Source of the DNA: Shuttleworthella satelles DSM 14600
GTDB lineage: Bacteria > Bacillota > Clostridia > Lachnospirales > Lachnospiraceae
Direction: 5' to 3'
NCBI RefSeq assembly: GCF_000160115.1
Contig: NZ_GG665866.1
Location: 372,001-436,000, forward strand
Length of the DNA stretch: 64,000 bases
In this document: positions 44,546-52,998 of the stretch, piece by piece
Position numbering within the stretch: the stretch's first letter is position 1
Layout of the letters: each line of letters starts with the position of its first letter
Made by a program: the position numbers and the translations under genes
Notes under the pieces: generated by a model
Told to the model about the DNA's origin: nothing
Seen by the model: only the letters and a program-made list of their open reading frames with translations
Databases searched by the model: none

Positions 44546-45058
44546 TTACATCCGGCCGGGGAAGATCAGGAAAAACCCCAGGCCGCCTGAAATGATCCCG
44601 ATCAGGGCTCCGGCAATCACATCCCTGGGATAGTGAAGACCTGCTATTACCCTGAGAACCGCAAGGAACAGACCCATGACCAGGAAGAGAAGACCCAGCC
44701 AGATATTCTGCTTCAGCATGGCCACAGCGATGATAAAAATTGAGAAGACATGTCTGCTCGGAAAGGAGTCTCCTCCTCCCTTTCTGTCTGCAATCGGCTC
44801 AAACTTCATGGTCTCATAGGGCCTTTTGGCTCCGATTTTCTTTCTCAAGAGACTGACAACCGCAAAGGCGACCCCTGTCACCAGGATATTCTCATAGAGA
44901 GCATGATATTGCTTGTTTAAGAGGAAGACCCCAAGCATAGCCACATAGCCCACAATTGCGGCATGGGTTATAGTGCGCATGGCATAATCCACGATTTGAG
45001 GGCCCTCGGCGTATGAGCGAATTTTATTCAGAATATCCCTGTAGATTTCTTCAGTCAT
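44546..45058 (-). CDS. PAP2-family membrane phosphatase
   Basis: The 170-residue inner-membrane protein has five or six helices and the three PAP2 active-site motifs: KKIGAKRPYE (K-RP), PSRHVFSIF (PSxH, with Arg in the variable place) and GLHYPRDVIAGALIG (histidine nucleophile region). PAP2 enzymes remove phosphate from lipids such as phosphatidic acid or undecaprenyl pyrophosphate. ATG at 45058, after AAGGAGAAGAGCG, overlaps the amidase end by eight bases, so it is coupled to that cell-wall gene. An undecaprenyl-phosphate recycling role is an inference from this coupling. Confidence 0.88.
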   Translation of the reverse strand: MTEEIYRDILNKIRSYAEGPQIVDYAMRTITHAAIVGYVAMLGVFLLNKQYHALYENILVTGVAFAVVSLLRKKIGAKRPYETMKFEPIADRKGGGDSFPSRHVFSIFIIAVAMLKQNIWLGLLFLVMGLFLAVLRVIAGLHYPRDVIAGALIGIISGGLGFFLIFPGRM

Positions 45059-45749
45059 CGCTCTTCTCCTTGATCGCATTCTCTTTGATATAGGTGTTTA
45101 AGTCTGTCTTGAACTGCTTCCAGGCATCCGGATGTTCGACAAAATACTTGGGACAGAGTTTCCCTGTCACATCATAGTGGCGGATGACCTGATCCGTGTC
45201 CAGATCAAAGCGCGCCATCAGATAGGCCGTCAGCCGCACAAGGGAATCATAGGTCTTGCGGTTGAACTTCCCGGACGCGTCCGGATGGCATACTTCAATT
45301 GCAATGGTATCCCCATTTCTCTGATTCGAGGCATAGGCAATTTCTGAGGTCGGAATACACTGGACGATCTCCCCTTTCAGCCCGACAATAAAATGAGCGC
45401 TGGCCTGGGTGACATGAGAATCCTTAAGCCCCTCAAAATAGTTCCGGTTGTCCATAGCCGAAGACCCCGGATTCGCCGTATAGTGTACAACAATGCCTTT
45501 TACCTTGCCCAACTTCTTCCCCGGTCTGCTGTTTGGATTCACTGTAAGCAATTCCACAGCCATCTCTGGCCGGGCGGAGTCAGGAAGCTGAGGCCTGATC
45601 TTATGAGGACGCAGGCTAAGAGGATCCAGCCAAAGCAAAAGCAGAGCGACAAGGACCGCCGCCAGAAGAAAGACCCGCTTTCTTCTGCTCTGCCTTCTTT
45701 TCGCCTGATTTCCCCTTTGATATCTTTTCTGTGACGTCGTCTGATTCAT
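45051..45749 (-). CDS. N-acetylmuramoyl-L-alanine amidase (Amidase_2 type), membrane-anchored
   Basis: The 232-residue protein has a basic N-terminus, one membrane helix (about 25-45) and an Amidase_2/PGRP domain. Zinc-ligand stretches are VKGIVVHYTANPG, ASAHFIVGLKGE and VIRHYDVTGKLCPKYF, with GDTIAIEVCH between. It cleaves the bond between muramic acid and the stem peptide outside the membrane. The ATG stands six bases after a TATAAT (minus strand, plus 45756-45761) with no ribosome binding site, suggesting a leaderless mRNA. It is followed by the coupled PAP2 gene. Confidence 0.9.
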   Translation of the reverse strand: MNQTTSQKRYQRGNQAKRRQSRRKRVFLLAAVLVALLLLWLDPLSLRPHKIRPQLPDSARPEMAVELLTVNPNSRPGKKLGKVKGIVVHYTANPGSSAMDNRNYFEGLKDSHVTQASAHFIVGLKGEIVQCIPTSEIAYASNQRNGDTIAIEVCHPDASGKFNRKTYDSLVRLTAYLMARFDLDTDQVIRHYDVTGKLCPKYFVEHPDAWKQFKTDLNTYIKENAIKEKSDD

Positions 45750-45755
45750 AGCTCT

Positions 45756-45761
45756 ATTATA
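45756..45761 (-). promoter_or_regulatory. -10 box placed for a leaderless amidase mRNA
   Basis: On the minus strand TATAAT (plus 45756-45761) is followed by AGAGCT and then the ATG at 45749. Transcription would start at the initiating A. No clear -35 or Shine-Dalgarno sequence is visible. Confidence 0.45.
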
Positions 45762-45888
45762 TCGATTTCAAACCCCGGCATTCTTAATTTTGCCCGAAAG
45801 GTCATCGCAGAACATATGCTCTGTAAGCACAGTTTATTTTTCACCTGTATGCACAGCGCACGGATTATTTTGCATCTGCCTGTACGGC

Positions 45889-46227
45889 TTACTTTGCGTC
45901 CGGCGGAAAGGGGTTGACTCCGCTTCTTGCCCACTCAAAAAGTCCCTCCATGACCTGATCATGCGCGTCATCCTCTACCCGATAGCGATGAAGCAAAAAA
46001 CAGAGGTACTTGTCCGGATCATTCGCCGGAAGAAATTCCTGCGGATCCAGTTCCTTCACCAGGGCATCCTTCAGTTCTCTGGGACTCATATTTCCCTTCA
46101 GATCCACTTCCGGGTGACCGGCGGAATACAGACCCAGGGCATAATAGAACTCGTAGTTTCCCACGATGACAGAGAACTGCCGCCTTACCTTCAGATCAAC
46201 TGCCTGTTTTGTCAACAGTGGCACCAT
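45889..46227 (-). CDS. Uncharacterised 112-residue protein
   Basis: The protein is not recognised. It is soluble, begins MVPLLTKQAVDLKVRRQFSV, and shows helical segments, PRELKDALVKELDPQEFLP, PDKYLCFLLHRYRVEDD and VMEGLFEWARSGV, without enzyme motifs, cysteine pairs or membrane helices. GGGAGGAGACGG before the ATG makes expression likely. It lies downstream of the CarD-like operon terminator and upstream of the amidase, so it is probably a unit of its own. Confidence 0.6.
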   Translation of the reverse strand: MVPLLTKQAVDLKVRRQFSVIVGNYEFYYALGLYSAGHPEVDLKGNMSPRELKDALVKELDPQEFLPANDPDKYLCFLLHRYRVEDDAHDQVMEGLFEWARSGVNPFPPDAK

Positions 46228-46254
46228 CCGTCTCCTCCCTTCTTTGGACGCCTA

Positions 46255-46292
46255 TAAAAAGCCTCAGAAGCAGCTTCCACTGTTTCTGAGGC
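46255..46292 (-). terminator. Terminator of the CarD-like operon
   Basis: GCCTCAGAA-G-CAG (46261-46273) pairs with CTG-T-TTCTGAGGC around CTTCCA; on the minus strand TTTTT follows. It closes the transcript 29 bp after the 37-residue gene. Confidence 0.85.
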
Positions 46293-46320
46293 AAGACAGA
46301 CGAAATAAGGCGTCACGTGC

Positions 46321-46434
46321 TCATCTGTTCCGCTTTTTCCCGTAGGTCAGCCCGAAAAGCAGAAGAAAGAAAAACATTCTTCCGGGCAATCCTCTCTTTC
46401 TCTCCGCCGCATCCCCTCTTCGCGTAAGATTCAT
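46321..46434 (-). CDS. 37-residue membrane micropeptide coupled to the CarD-like gene
   Basis: The short open frame has a basic N-terminus (MNLTRRGDAAERKRGLPGR), a hydrophobic core MFFFLLLFGLTYG and the basic end KKRNR. AGGAGG lies eight bases before its ATG and is inside the last codons of the CarD-like gene (RKRRI stop). The stop TAA and this ATG are one base apart, so translation is coupled. A strong terminator follows. The layout fits a real single-helix membrane peptide. Nothing similar is known to me; a role in carrying the regulator's output to the membrane is speculation. Confidence 0.6.
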   Translation of the reverse strand: MNLTRRGDAAERKRGLPGRMFFFLLLFGLTYGKKRNR

Positions 46435-46435
46435 C

Positions 46436-46996
46436 TTATATCCTCCTCTTGCGCGTCTTGCGCTTATCCATCAGCTCTCTGGAAGGATCATCCCGATCCA
46501 GTATCTCACAAAACTTTATCTCCAGTGCCTCCTGGCTATCCTTCAATATGAAAGCCATCTCATCAAAAAGTTTCTTCTTTGCTGCGGACATCGTTCGCTC
46601 ATCCTGGGACATGGTCTTCTTTCCCTGCGCAATCCGCATGTGATTGCGATAGTAAATCGTCTTGATCAGCCGTGCCATCTCCATCGGATCCTGGTTCAGA
46701 AGAATCTGCCTGTAATACTCCGCCCTCTGCCGATCTCCTTTAATTTCGATCAATTCCAGATCCGCCAGCCTGGAAAAAATCTCCTTCATGGTCCGCTGAC
46801 TGGATACCGACCGAACCCTCTGTCTGTTACTCTCTACCGGGGTAATAACGTGACTTCGATTTTCAAAAACAGGATTCAGGTCATAATACTCCCGTTCTGT
46901 CCCCGTACCCATCAGATCCTGCCGAATGATGGCCTTGACCTGGCATACCCCGCTCGCCTCATGAACCAGAAAATCATCGACACAGTATCGTTTCAT
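46436..46996 (-). CDS. CarD/CdnL-like transcription regulator
   Basis: The 186-residue protein begins MKRYCVDDFLVHEASGVCQV, the CarD/TRCF RNA-polymerase interaction start (YxxGDxVVHxxxGVG in relatives), then TEREYYDLNPVFENRSHVITPVE. The C-terminal half is helical, with MARLIKTIYYRNHMRIAQGKK and a basic tail. CarD proteins bind RNA polymerase beta and steady promoter opening. Here GDxVVH is altered to DDFLVH, so it is a divergent member. ATG at 46996 has a poor ribosome binding site, and the long frame upstream (to 47110) is not CarD-like. It has a structured leader and a coupled micropeptide gene. Confidence 0.78.
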   Translation of the reverse strand: MKRYCVDDFLVHEASGVCQVKAIIRQDLMGTGTEREYYDLNPVFENRSHVITPVESNRQRVRSVSSQRTMKEIFSRLADLELIEIKGDRQRAEYYRQILLNQDPMEMARLIKTIYYRNHMRIAQGKKTMSQDERTMSAAKKKLFDEMAFILKDSQEALEIKFCEILDRDDPSRELMDKRKTRKRRI

Positions 46997-47015
46997 TTTT
47001 ACCGGCTTTCTCGCG

Positions 47016-47257
47016 GGCGCAGTCACCGCGCCAAGAAAACACCTTACAATGTGAACAGATAACCCCAACCAAACAATGGAATACAGGCTTTGCGAGTATT
47101 CCACTGTCATGAATCTTTTGATTCACAACAATGAGATGTCCACAAGGGACATCCTGCTGTCTGGGGCTGTCAAATGCAAAGTCACAGACCGCTCCCCTCT
47201 TTGGCGCATCTGCAACCAGCCATTTGATACTTAAAAAATAAACCTGATTGCATTATA
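47016..47257 (-). promoter_or_regulatory. Promoter and structured leader of the CarD-like operon
   Basis: On the minus strand an extended -10, TGTTATAAT (TATAAT at plus 47252-47257), starts a leader of about 250 nt. Reading toward the gene it holds GATGTCC/GGACATC (47135-47153), GAATC/GATTC (47111-47124), an 8-bp TGGAATAC/GTATTCCA stem (47077-47103) and GGCGC/GCGCC (47016-47032), the last next to the start codon. Four consecutive hairpins suggest post-transcriptional control, but no known riboswitch class is recognised. The 46997-47409 spacer holds nothing else but the pepD terminator. Confidence 0.45.
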
Positions 47258-47348
47258 ACATCTGAATCGGCTTTTGTGTCATTCCTGATAAATTCTTCTG
47301 ACTGCCTTCTGATTTTCCCCTCTCTTTGCCAGAAATGCTGAGAGCGCA

Positions 47349-47389
47349 AAAAAACTGAGCCGAAAAATAAATTTTTTCTTCGGCCCAGT
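47349..47389 (-). terminator. Terminator of pepD
   Basis: CTG-G-GCCGAA-rich arm (plus 47380-47389) pairs with TTCGGCTCAG (plus 47356-47365) across an A/T-rich loop; on the minus strand a run of seven T follows. It lies 20 bp after the pepD stop. Confidence 0.8.
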
Positions 47390-47409
47390 GCTAAATGCGA
47401 TTTTATGAC

Positions 47410-48858
47410 TCAATCTCTGCAGGCAATCACACGGACGATGAAGTCATACATGCGCTTCGATGAAGAAATGGACAAGTGTTCCTGAGGCGTATGGATATCA
47501 TAGATATTGGGTCCCATGGAGATGGCGTCCAGATGGTCGATCTTACCGGCCAGGATCCCGCACTCCACGCCGGCGTGAATCGCCTCTATCTTCAGCTCTT
47601 CGCCGAACATCTCCCTGTAGATGGATGCCATATCCTGACGCAGAGCAGACTCCCTGACATATTCCCAGGCGGGATACCTGCCGCTGATGTCCGCCCTGGC
47701 TCCCAGCGACTGAGCGATCAAAACCATCTTGTCTGTCAGGGGCTCCAAGGCAGATGCCACACTGGTGCGCACCGCATAATTCATATAGAGCCCCTTCTCA
47801 TCCAGATCGCAAATTCCAAGATTCAAAGAAGTCTCTGTCAATCCCTCAATATCTGTAGACATGCGCTGCACGCCGTTGGGTTCTGCCAGGATCAGAGCCA
47901 GAACCTTTTTACTGGCGGCAAGAGTCAATGGGGCAAGAGAGGAATCGCTTTCACAGACATTTGCCGTAAGATCGGGATCCGTGACTATATACTCACTCTT
48001 TGCACCCTTGATTTGCTCTTCGACGAGGGCGGCAAAAGCAGCCTGCTGGCCTGCAGGAATCAGAACCTGAGCCGCAGCCCGGTTGGGGATCGCATTGTTC
48101 TTGGAACCGCCGCTCATCGTGATCAGGCGCAGCTCCATCTTCTTAGAAACTGCCAGCAAAACGCGTGCCAGCAGGTGAATGCCGTTGGCTCTCCCCTTAT
48201 GAATCTCCACACCGGAATGACCGCCGGTCAGACCGGTCAGCTTCAGGGCGATGCACTCGCCCGCAGCCTGCGCACGCTCCGTATCCATGTGAATCTCCGC
48301 CTTGCATCCGCCGGCGCAGGAAGCTAAGATCACACCTTCTTCCTCAGAGTCGATATTCAGGAGTTTATGCCCCTTCAGCATAGAGACGTCAATTCCAAAG
48401 GCACCATCCATGCCGGTCTCCTCTGCCGTTGTGCAGACGAATTCCAGACGGGGATGTTTTAAGCTGTCGTCATCCAGAATTGCCAGAGCATATGCCACGG
48501 CAATTCCGTCATCGCCTCCCAGCGTCGTTCCTCTGGCCCGAATGAAATCGCCGTCAAGATAAAGATCCAGGCCCTCCTTTTCCATATCCTTAGGGCAGTC
48601 ATGCGTCTTCTCGCAGACCATATCCATATGCCCCTGCAGGATGATAGGGCTGACATCCTCGTAACCCTCAGATGCCTCCTTGATTATGATGACATTGTAA
48701 TACTGGTCCTGGTAATACTCAAAACCATGCTCTTTGGCAAAGGCAACCAGGTAGTCACTGACCGCTTTCTCCTGATAGGAGGGACGGGGAATTTGCGTCA
48801 GATCCTCAAAATAGTCAAACACCTTATTTTCAGCTAAGCCGCGCAATACTCTTGCCAT
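47410..48858 (-). CDS. pepD: Aminoacyl-histidine dipeptidase (cytosol non-specific dipeptidase)
   Basis: The 482-residue M20-family metallopeptidase releases amino acids from dipeptides. Metal and catalytic stretches are ILQGHMDMVCEK, RGTTLGGDDGIAVAYAL, CTTAEETGMDGAFG and the dimerisation domain marked by LTGGHSGVEIHKGRANG. ATG at 48858 (MARVLRG) follows GAGAGGATAAGATC and is better than the 13-codon-longer frame. The pqqD-like gene ends at 48863, five bases before, so they share a transcript. Together with the OPT transporter further upstream this is a peptide-use neighbourhood. Confidence 0.93.
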   Translation of the reverse strand: MARVLRGLAENKVFDYFEDLTQIPRPSYQEKAVSDYLVAFAKEHGFEYYQDQYYNVIIIKEASEGYEDVSPIILQGHMDMVCEKTHDCPKDMEKEGLDLYLDGDFIRARGTTLGGDDGIAVAYALAILDDDSLKHPRLEFVCTTAEETGMDGAFGIDVSMLKGHKLLNIDSEEEGVILASCAGGCKAEIHMDTERAQAAGECIALKLTGLTGGHSGVEIHKGRANGIHLLARVLLAVSKKMELRLITMSGGSKNNAIPNRAAAQVLIPAGQQAAFAALVEEQIKGAKSEYIVTDPDLTANVCESDSSLAPLTLAASKKVLALILAEPNGVQRMSTDIEGLTETSLNLGICDLDEKGLYMNYAVRTSVASALEPLTDKMVLIAQSLGARADISGRYPAWEYVRESALRQDMASIYREMFGEELKIEAIHAGVECGILAGKIDHLDAISMGPNIYDIHTPQEHLSISSSKRMYDFIVRVIACRD

Positions 48859-48862
48859 GATC

Positions 48863-49219
48863 TTATCCTCTCTTCTTGATCTTATTCTCGTAGACAATAA
48901 AGCCCTCTCTGTGCAGGGTCTTGATGTATTGACTCAGGCGTTCATAGAGGGGCTCTGCCTTCTGTCCAAACCTCTCCTTCACCGCCTGCCCAATCTCCTG
49001 TACACTCCTGGATCCATCCATCTGCAGCCAGATAAATGATCCGAAATCGTCCAATCTGATATGACTGACACGGGGTCTTCGAAAAAACCTCTGGGCGATC
49101 CAGTGGCTGATTCCCTTATGCACCATATCGACCTCGACCGCATTTCCCTTTTGGCGCCAGTCCACATTGGCGTTGCGCCGGGGATAATAATCCAGGAAAT
49201 TCTCTTTCTGCTTTGCCAT
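48863..49219 (-). CDS. PqqD-family peptide-binding protein
   Basis: The 118-residue protein has PqqD marks: HIRLDDFGSFIWLQMDGSRSVQEI, then a winged helix to GFIVYENKIKK. PqqD proteins bind ribosomal precursor peptides for a partner modifying enzyme. No radical SAM partner or precursor peptide is adjacent, so it is an orphan, perhaps acting as a helper in another pathway. ATG at 49219 follows a perfect AAGGAGGT; the longer frame upstream has no support. It is followed by pepD. Confidence 0.8.
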   Translation of the reverse strand: MAKQKENFLDYYPRRNANVDWRQKGNAVEVDMVHKGISHWIAQRFFRRPRVSHIRLDDFGSFIWLQMDGSRSVQEIGQAVKERFGQKAEPLYERLSQYIKTLHREGFIVYENKIKKRG

Positions 49220-49412
49220 CTGACCTCCTTGACAATCAAATATACGCCCTGTGAATACCCGCATCCCATAAAGGGATTTGCTATGCCCGATTGACACAGG
49301 AAGCGTGATACAGGCTTCCTGAATGGCCGACCGTCGTGAATGAATTATGGCACCCGGCCATGTGTAACACCGGATGCCATAGACGAAAAGTTCCATTTAC
49401 TTGGACATATTC

Positions 49413-51305
49413 TTACTTGATCGCACTCTTCGGCTTACGGTTGACGAAGAGCACCAGAGTTACCGTTAACAGCGCAAAGAACACAACACCGCCGATTCTC
49501 CCCAGAGAGAAGGTCTTTGAAATATCAAGCTTGACATTGAACACCGCAAGAAACGCCAGGAGAATTCCAATGATTCCCTCACCAGCGATCAAACCAGAGG
49601 AGTAGAGCAGGCCATTCTCCACCTTGTCCTTGCGCTCTGCCTCGTCCATCTTCTTCTTGTCAAAGTAAAGACGCACCAGTCCGCCGACCATCATGGGAAT
49701 TGACAGGTAGATCGGCAGATAGAGACCTACAGCAAAGGCCAGAACGGGGATCCCCAAAATCTCAACAACAATAGCAATGAAGACGCCGGCGAATACCAGA
49801 GCCCAGGGCAGATTGCCGTTCATAACGCCCTCGACAACCAGCTTCATCAGAGTTGCCTGGGGAGCGGGAAGTTCCTTTCCTCCGTAACCCCACGCGCTGT
49901 TGAGCAGGTAGAGGACGCCGCCGACAGCCACTGCTGACGCAAACACACCAATCAGCTCACCAATCTGCTGGCGGTAGGGAGTTGCTCCGACAATATAACC
50001 GGTCTTCAGATCCTGTGAGGTATCGCCTGCGATGGCTGTTGAAATACAGATGATGGAACCAATCGCAATCGCCGCAATCATACCCTGTGTACCGATATTG
50101 CCTGTTGCCTTCAGGACAGAAGTCGCCAGAAGCAGGGTCGCGATGGTCATACCGGATACCGGATTATTGGAAGATCCGATCAGACCAACCATACGGGAAG
50201 AGACCGTAGCGAAGAAGAAACCGAATATGATGACGATAATCGCCCCGATCGGATTCAGGGGAATGGCTGGAATCACCACCATGAGGATGGCAAGAACTAC
50301 AATAGAGCCGATGACAACCTTCATACTGATGTCCTTGTTCTGACGGTTGATCTCACCTGCCTTGACTCCGATTCCCTTGACCGCATCGCGGAAGGTTTTG
50401 ACAATCAGGGGCAGGGACTTGATCAGGCTCATAATACCGCCGGCGGCAACAGCACCTGCTCCAATATACTTGACATAGTTGGACCAGATGGCGTCAGGAC
50501 TCATCTCTGACACCATCTTGGTTGCAGGGAAAATCGGACTGGCAACACTGGCTCCAAAGAGAGCGATCAGAGGCATAATCACGAACCAGGCCAGCATACC
50601 GCCAGCTGTGATATAAGAGGAGACCTTGGGTCCGCAGATATAGCCGACACCCAAAAGAGCCGGAAGAACATCTGCGCCGAAACCAGCTCCCTTATAGCCT
50701 TTGACCTCCCAGGACACTTCACTGGGGAAGAGCACAAAGCCGTCGGCAATGAGCTTGTAGATGGCGGCAATTCCGAGACCGGAGAAAACCGTTACGGCCT
50801 TGGCGCCTCCCGTCTCTCCCGCCTCCAGGACATCTGCACAGGCAGAGCCTTCAGGATAAGGAAGTGTACCGTGCTCCTTGACAATCAAGGCTTCGCGGAG
50901 CGGGATCATAAAGAAGACTCCCAGGGATCCGCCGATCGCGGCGATCACTGCAATGGTCAGAAGAGAGGGCGCTGTTGTTACTCCCTCCTTGGCCCAGAGG
51001 AAGATGGCAGGCAGGGTAAAGATCGCTCCTGCCGCTACAGACTCACCGGCAGAGCCGATAGTCTGAACCATATTATTCTCCAGGATCGAGTCCTTGCGGA
51101 GAATGAAGCGGATCACACCCATAGAGATAACGGCCGCCGGAATAGACGCGGACACGGTCATTCCCACGCGCAGTCCCAGATATGCATTGGCTGCGCCAAA
51201 GAGAATAGCCATCAGAATACCGATGACAATAGAGGTGACGGTCAGCTCAGGTGGATTCTCATCCGCTGAGACAAAGGGCTTAAAAGCCGGTTTTGGTTCA
51301 CTCAT
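49413..51305 (-). CDS. OPT-family oligopeptide transporter
   Basis: The 630-residue inner-membrane protein has about fifteen helices. Family stretches are ELTVTSIVIGILMAILFGAANAYLGLRVGMT near the N-terminus (in short: GAANAYLGLRVGMTVSASIP), NNMVQTIGSAGESVAAGAIF and YPEGSACADVL. OPT proteins import oligopeptides or metal chelates, driven by protons. ATG at 51305 (MSEPKP) follows GGAGTTAAGAAA. A bidirectional-looking hairpin at 51444 lies upstream. The peptidase gene pepD two genes downstream fits peptide feeding. Confidence 0.93.
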   Translation of the reverse strand: MSEPKPAFKPFVSADENPPELTVTSIVIGILMAILFGAANAYLGLRVGMTVSASIPAAVISMGVIRFILRKDSILENNMVQTIGSAGESVAAGAIFTLPAIFLWAKEGVTTAPSLLTIAVIAAIGGSLGVFFMIPLREALIVKEHGTLPYPEGSACADVLEAGETGGAKAVTVFSGLGIAAIYKLIADGFVLFPSEVSWEVKGYKGAGFGADVLPALLGVGYICGPKVSSYITAGGMLAWFVIMPLIALFGASVASPIFPATKMVSEMSPDAIWSNYVKYIGAGAVAAGGIMSLIKSLPLIVKTFRDAVKGIGVKAGEINRQNKDISMKVVIGSIVVLAILMVVIPAIPLNPIGAIIVIIFGFFFATVSSRMVGLIGSSNNPVSGMTIATLLLATSVLKATGNIGTQGMIAAIAIGSIICISTAIAGDTSQDLKTGYIVGATPYRQQIGELIGVFASAVAVGGVLYLLNSAWGYGGKELPAPQATLMKLVVEGVMNGNLPWALVFAGVFIAIVVEILGIPVLAFAVGLYLPIYLSIPMMVGGLVRLYFDKKKMDEAERKDKVENGLLYSSGLIAGEGIIGILLAFLAVFNVKLDISKTFSLGRIGGVVFFALLTVTLVLFVNRKPKSAIK

Positions 51306-51443
51306 TTTCTTAACTCCTTTTCCAATTGTGTCGTCGAACCGCATGAATCGACAGGCGCTCTTCTTATTTCTCTGCCGTTTTCCCGCACTAAATCAATAAT
51401 CTTCTACACTTCGCAGAAATAAAGCACTCAGATAAATAAAAGT

Positions 51444-51464
51444 GCACTTTGAATTTCAAAGTGC
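51444..51464 (-). terminator. Palindromic hairpin downstream of trmO
   Basis: GCACTTTGAA and TTCAAAGTGC are perfect arms about one central base (51454). On the minus strand ACTTTTATTT follows, fitting a terminator for trmO; an operator for the OPT gene is an alternative. Confidence 0.55.
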
Positions 51465-51612
51465 CTGTCCTGCTCTCATGCTGTTCTTAATACATTATTT
51501 TAGTTTTTCCCTCTCCATTTTGCAATCATTATTTACAAAGCGATAACCTGAGTTTTACGAATTTTGTATTTTTATATCTCCAGCTTTAGAGATTTTATAT
51601 GACTTCTCCCCA

Positions 51613-52314
51613 TCAAGTCGCAAAAACAGCTGTTGGATTGACATTAAGTACATATAAATTACGATGTTCCACCCGAAAGGTCAGGTCAAATCCTCCATAT
51701 GCCAGACGAAACTCCCTCTCCTTATCTCTGTCATAAGCAGGTCTTGGATCCTGCCGCAGAATCTCAATCATAGCCAGGTAGGCCTCACGGGCAACACCTG
51801 CCTCTTTGGCCATATCCTCCGGGAAGTCCACAGACAGTTCTTCCCAGACCAGGTGATCTGTAAATCCGCCTGCCGCTTTGGGATGCGCATCGGCATAAGC
51901 CAGGTAAGGTTTGATGTCATAGATAGGTGTTCCGTTCATAAGATCTGCCCCCTGCAAGAGCAGACATACCCCCTCCCGTCCCCTCTCCGTCCCGATCAGA
52001 CGCACAGATGAGAGGCCAATGGGATTCGGGCGATAGGGAGAACGGGTTGCGAAGACACCCATACGCCGATGTCCCCCCAGACGGGGAGGCTTGACCGTAG
52101 CGGTCCAGGGTCTCCTGCGATTCGCAGAGAAGCCCCATAGCAGCCAGAGATAATCGTATCCCTCGATTCCGCGCAGAGCAGCCTCGTTGCGAAATTTTGC
52201 TTCAAAGACCAGACGGCTGACAGCATGTTCCAGAAGGCCAGCCTGTCGGGGAATGCCAAATTTGTCGGCAAATCCATTTTCAATATGGGCAATTTGTCTG
52301 AGTTTCATATCCAT
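51613..52314 (-). CDS. trmO: tRNA (N6-threonylcarbamoyl-A37)-N6-methyltransferase TrmO
   Basis: The 233-residue UPF0066/TsaA-fold protein contains IEGYDYLWLLWGF, GVFATRSPYRPNPIGLSSVRL and the C-terminal AYADAHPKA. TrmO uses SAM to convert t6A37 to m6t6A37 in tRNA-Thr(GGU) of E. coli. Two possible starts (52314 and 52308) stand without a good ribosome binding site. It is in the same window as mtaB, whose product also modifies t6A37. apt precedes it by 38 bp in the same direction. Confidence 0.9.
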   Translation of the reverse strand: MDMKLRQIAHIENGFADKFGIPRQAGLLEHAVSRLVFEAKFRNEAALRGIEGYDYLWLLWGFSANRRRPWTATVKPPRLGGHRRMGVFATRSPYRPNPIGLSSVRLIGTERGREGVCLLLQGADLMNGTPIYDIKPYLAYADAHPKAAGGFTDHLVWEELSVDFPEDMAKEAGVAREAYLAMIEILRQDPRPAYDRDKEREFRLAYGGFDLTFRVEHRNLYVLNVNPTAVFAT

Positions 52315-52352
52315 CTGACGATGATTCCGAATCTGATTCCCTTTTCCGGAAC

Positions 52353-52880
52353 TTACTTACCCGGATATATAACGACAGAATCCACATCATACCTGGCCAG
52401 ACGTTCGCGCCCCTTAAGGCCTGCCAGTTCCATGAGGAAGATAATCTTGCTCACCTGACCTCCCAGGCGTTCCACCAGTTTCGCCGAGGCCTCAATGGTA
52501 CCTCCGGTGGCAATCAGATCATCCACCAGAACGACCCTCTGACCCGGCCGGATGGAGTCGGTGTGCATCTCAACCGTCGCCTGTCCGTACTCCAGTTCAT
52601 AGGACTGCCTGACCGTCTCACGGGGCAGCTTTCCCGCCTTGCGCACAAGGACAAAGGGCTTGCCCAATGCGTAGGCGATGGGAGCCCCAAAGACAAAGCC
52701 GCGGGACTCCGCGCCACAGACAACATCGAAATCCAGGCCATCCAAAAGTCTGATCATCTCGTCAATCGCCAGATGAAAGCCCTCCGCATCCTGCAGAACG
52801 CTTGTGATATCCCGGAACATAATTCCCGGCTCCGGATAATCCGGAATGGTCGTAATGTAGTCTTCAACCGTCTTGCGCAT
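52353..52880 (-). CDS. apt: Adenine phosphoribosyltransferase
   Basis: The 175-residue purine salvage enzyme makes AMP from adenine and PRPP. Marks are YPEPGIMFRDITSVLQD at the N-terminus, CGAESRGFVFGAPIAYALG, FVLVRKAGKLPRET and the PRPP loop VVLVDDLIATGGT. The start follows GTGAGGACTT. It is followed by trmO in the same direction and preceded by the glgP operon end. Confidence 0.97.
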   Translation of the reverse strand: MRKTVEDYITTIPDYPEPGIMFRDITSVLQDAEGFHLAIDEMIRLLDGLDFDVVCGAESRGFVFGAPIAYALGKPFVLVRKAGKLPRETVRQSYELEYGQATVEMHTDSIRPGQRVVLVDDLIATGGTIEASAKLVERLGGQVSKIIFLMELAGLKGRERLARYDVDSVVIYPGK

Positions 52881-52975
52881 AAGTCCTCACCTCGCTGGAT
52901 CTCGCCGCCTTTGATCCGATTTTCTCCGGACCAGGAACTCTCCTGCCCGGGCACAGAGACCAGTATAAGCCTAAA

Positions 52976-52990
52976 GACGAAAATCGTCTA
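52976..52990 (-). terminator. Small hairpin after glgP
   Basis: AGACGA (52976-52981) and TCGTCT (52985-52990) enclose three bases, nine bases past the glgP stop; TTAGGCTTATA follows on the minus strand. The stem is short, so termination may be partial. Confidence 0.4.
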
Positions 52991-52998
52991 ATCTCCAA

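Noticed and set aside
46996-47110. 38-residue N-terminal extension of the CarD-like protein
   Set aside because: It is unlike CarD proteins, and the region forms hairpins that fit an untranslated leader; however, the ATG at 46996 lacks a clear ribosome binding site, so this is not fully settled.
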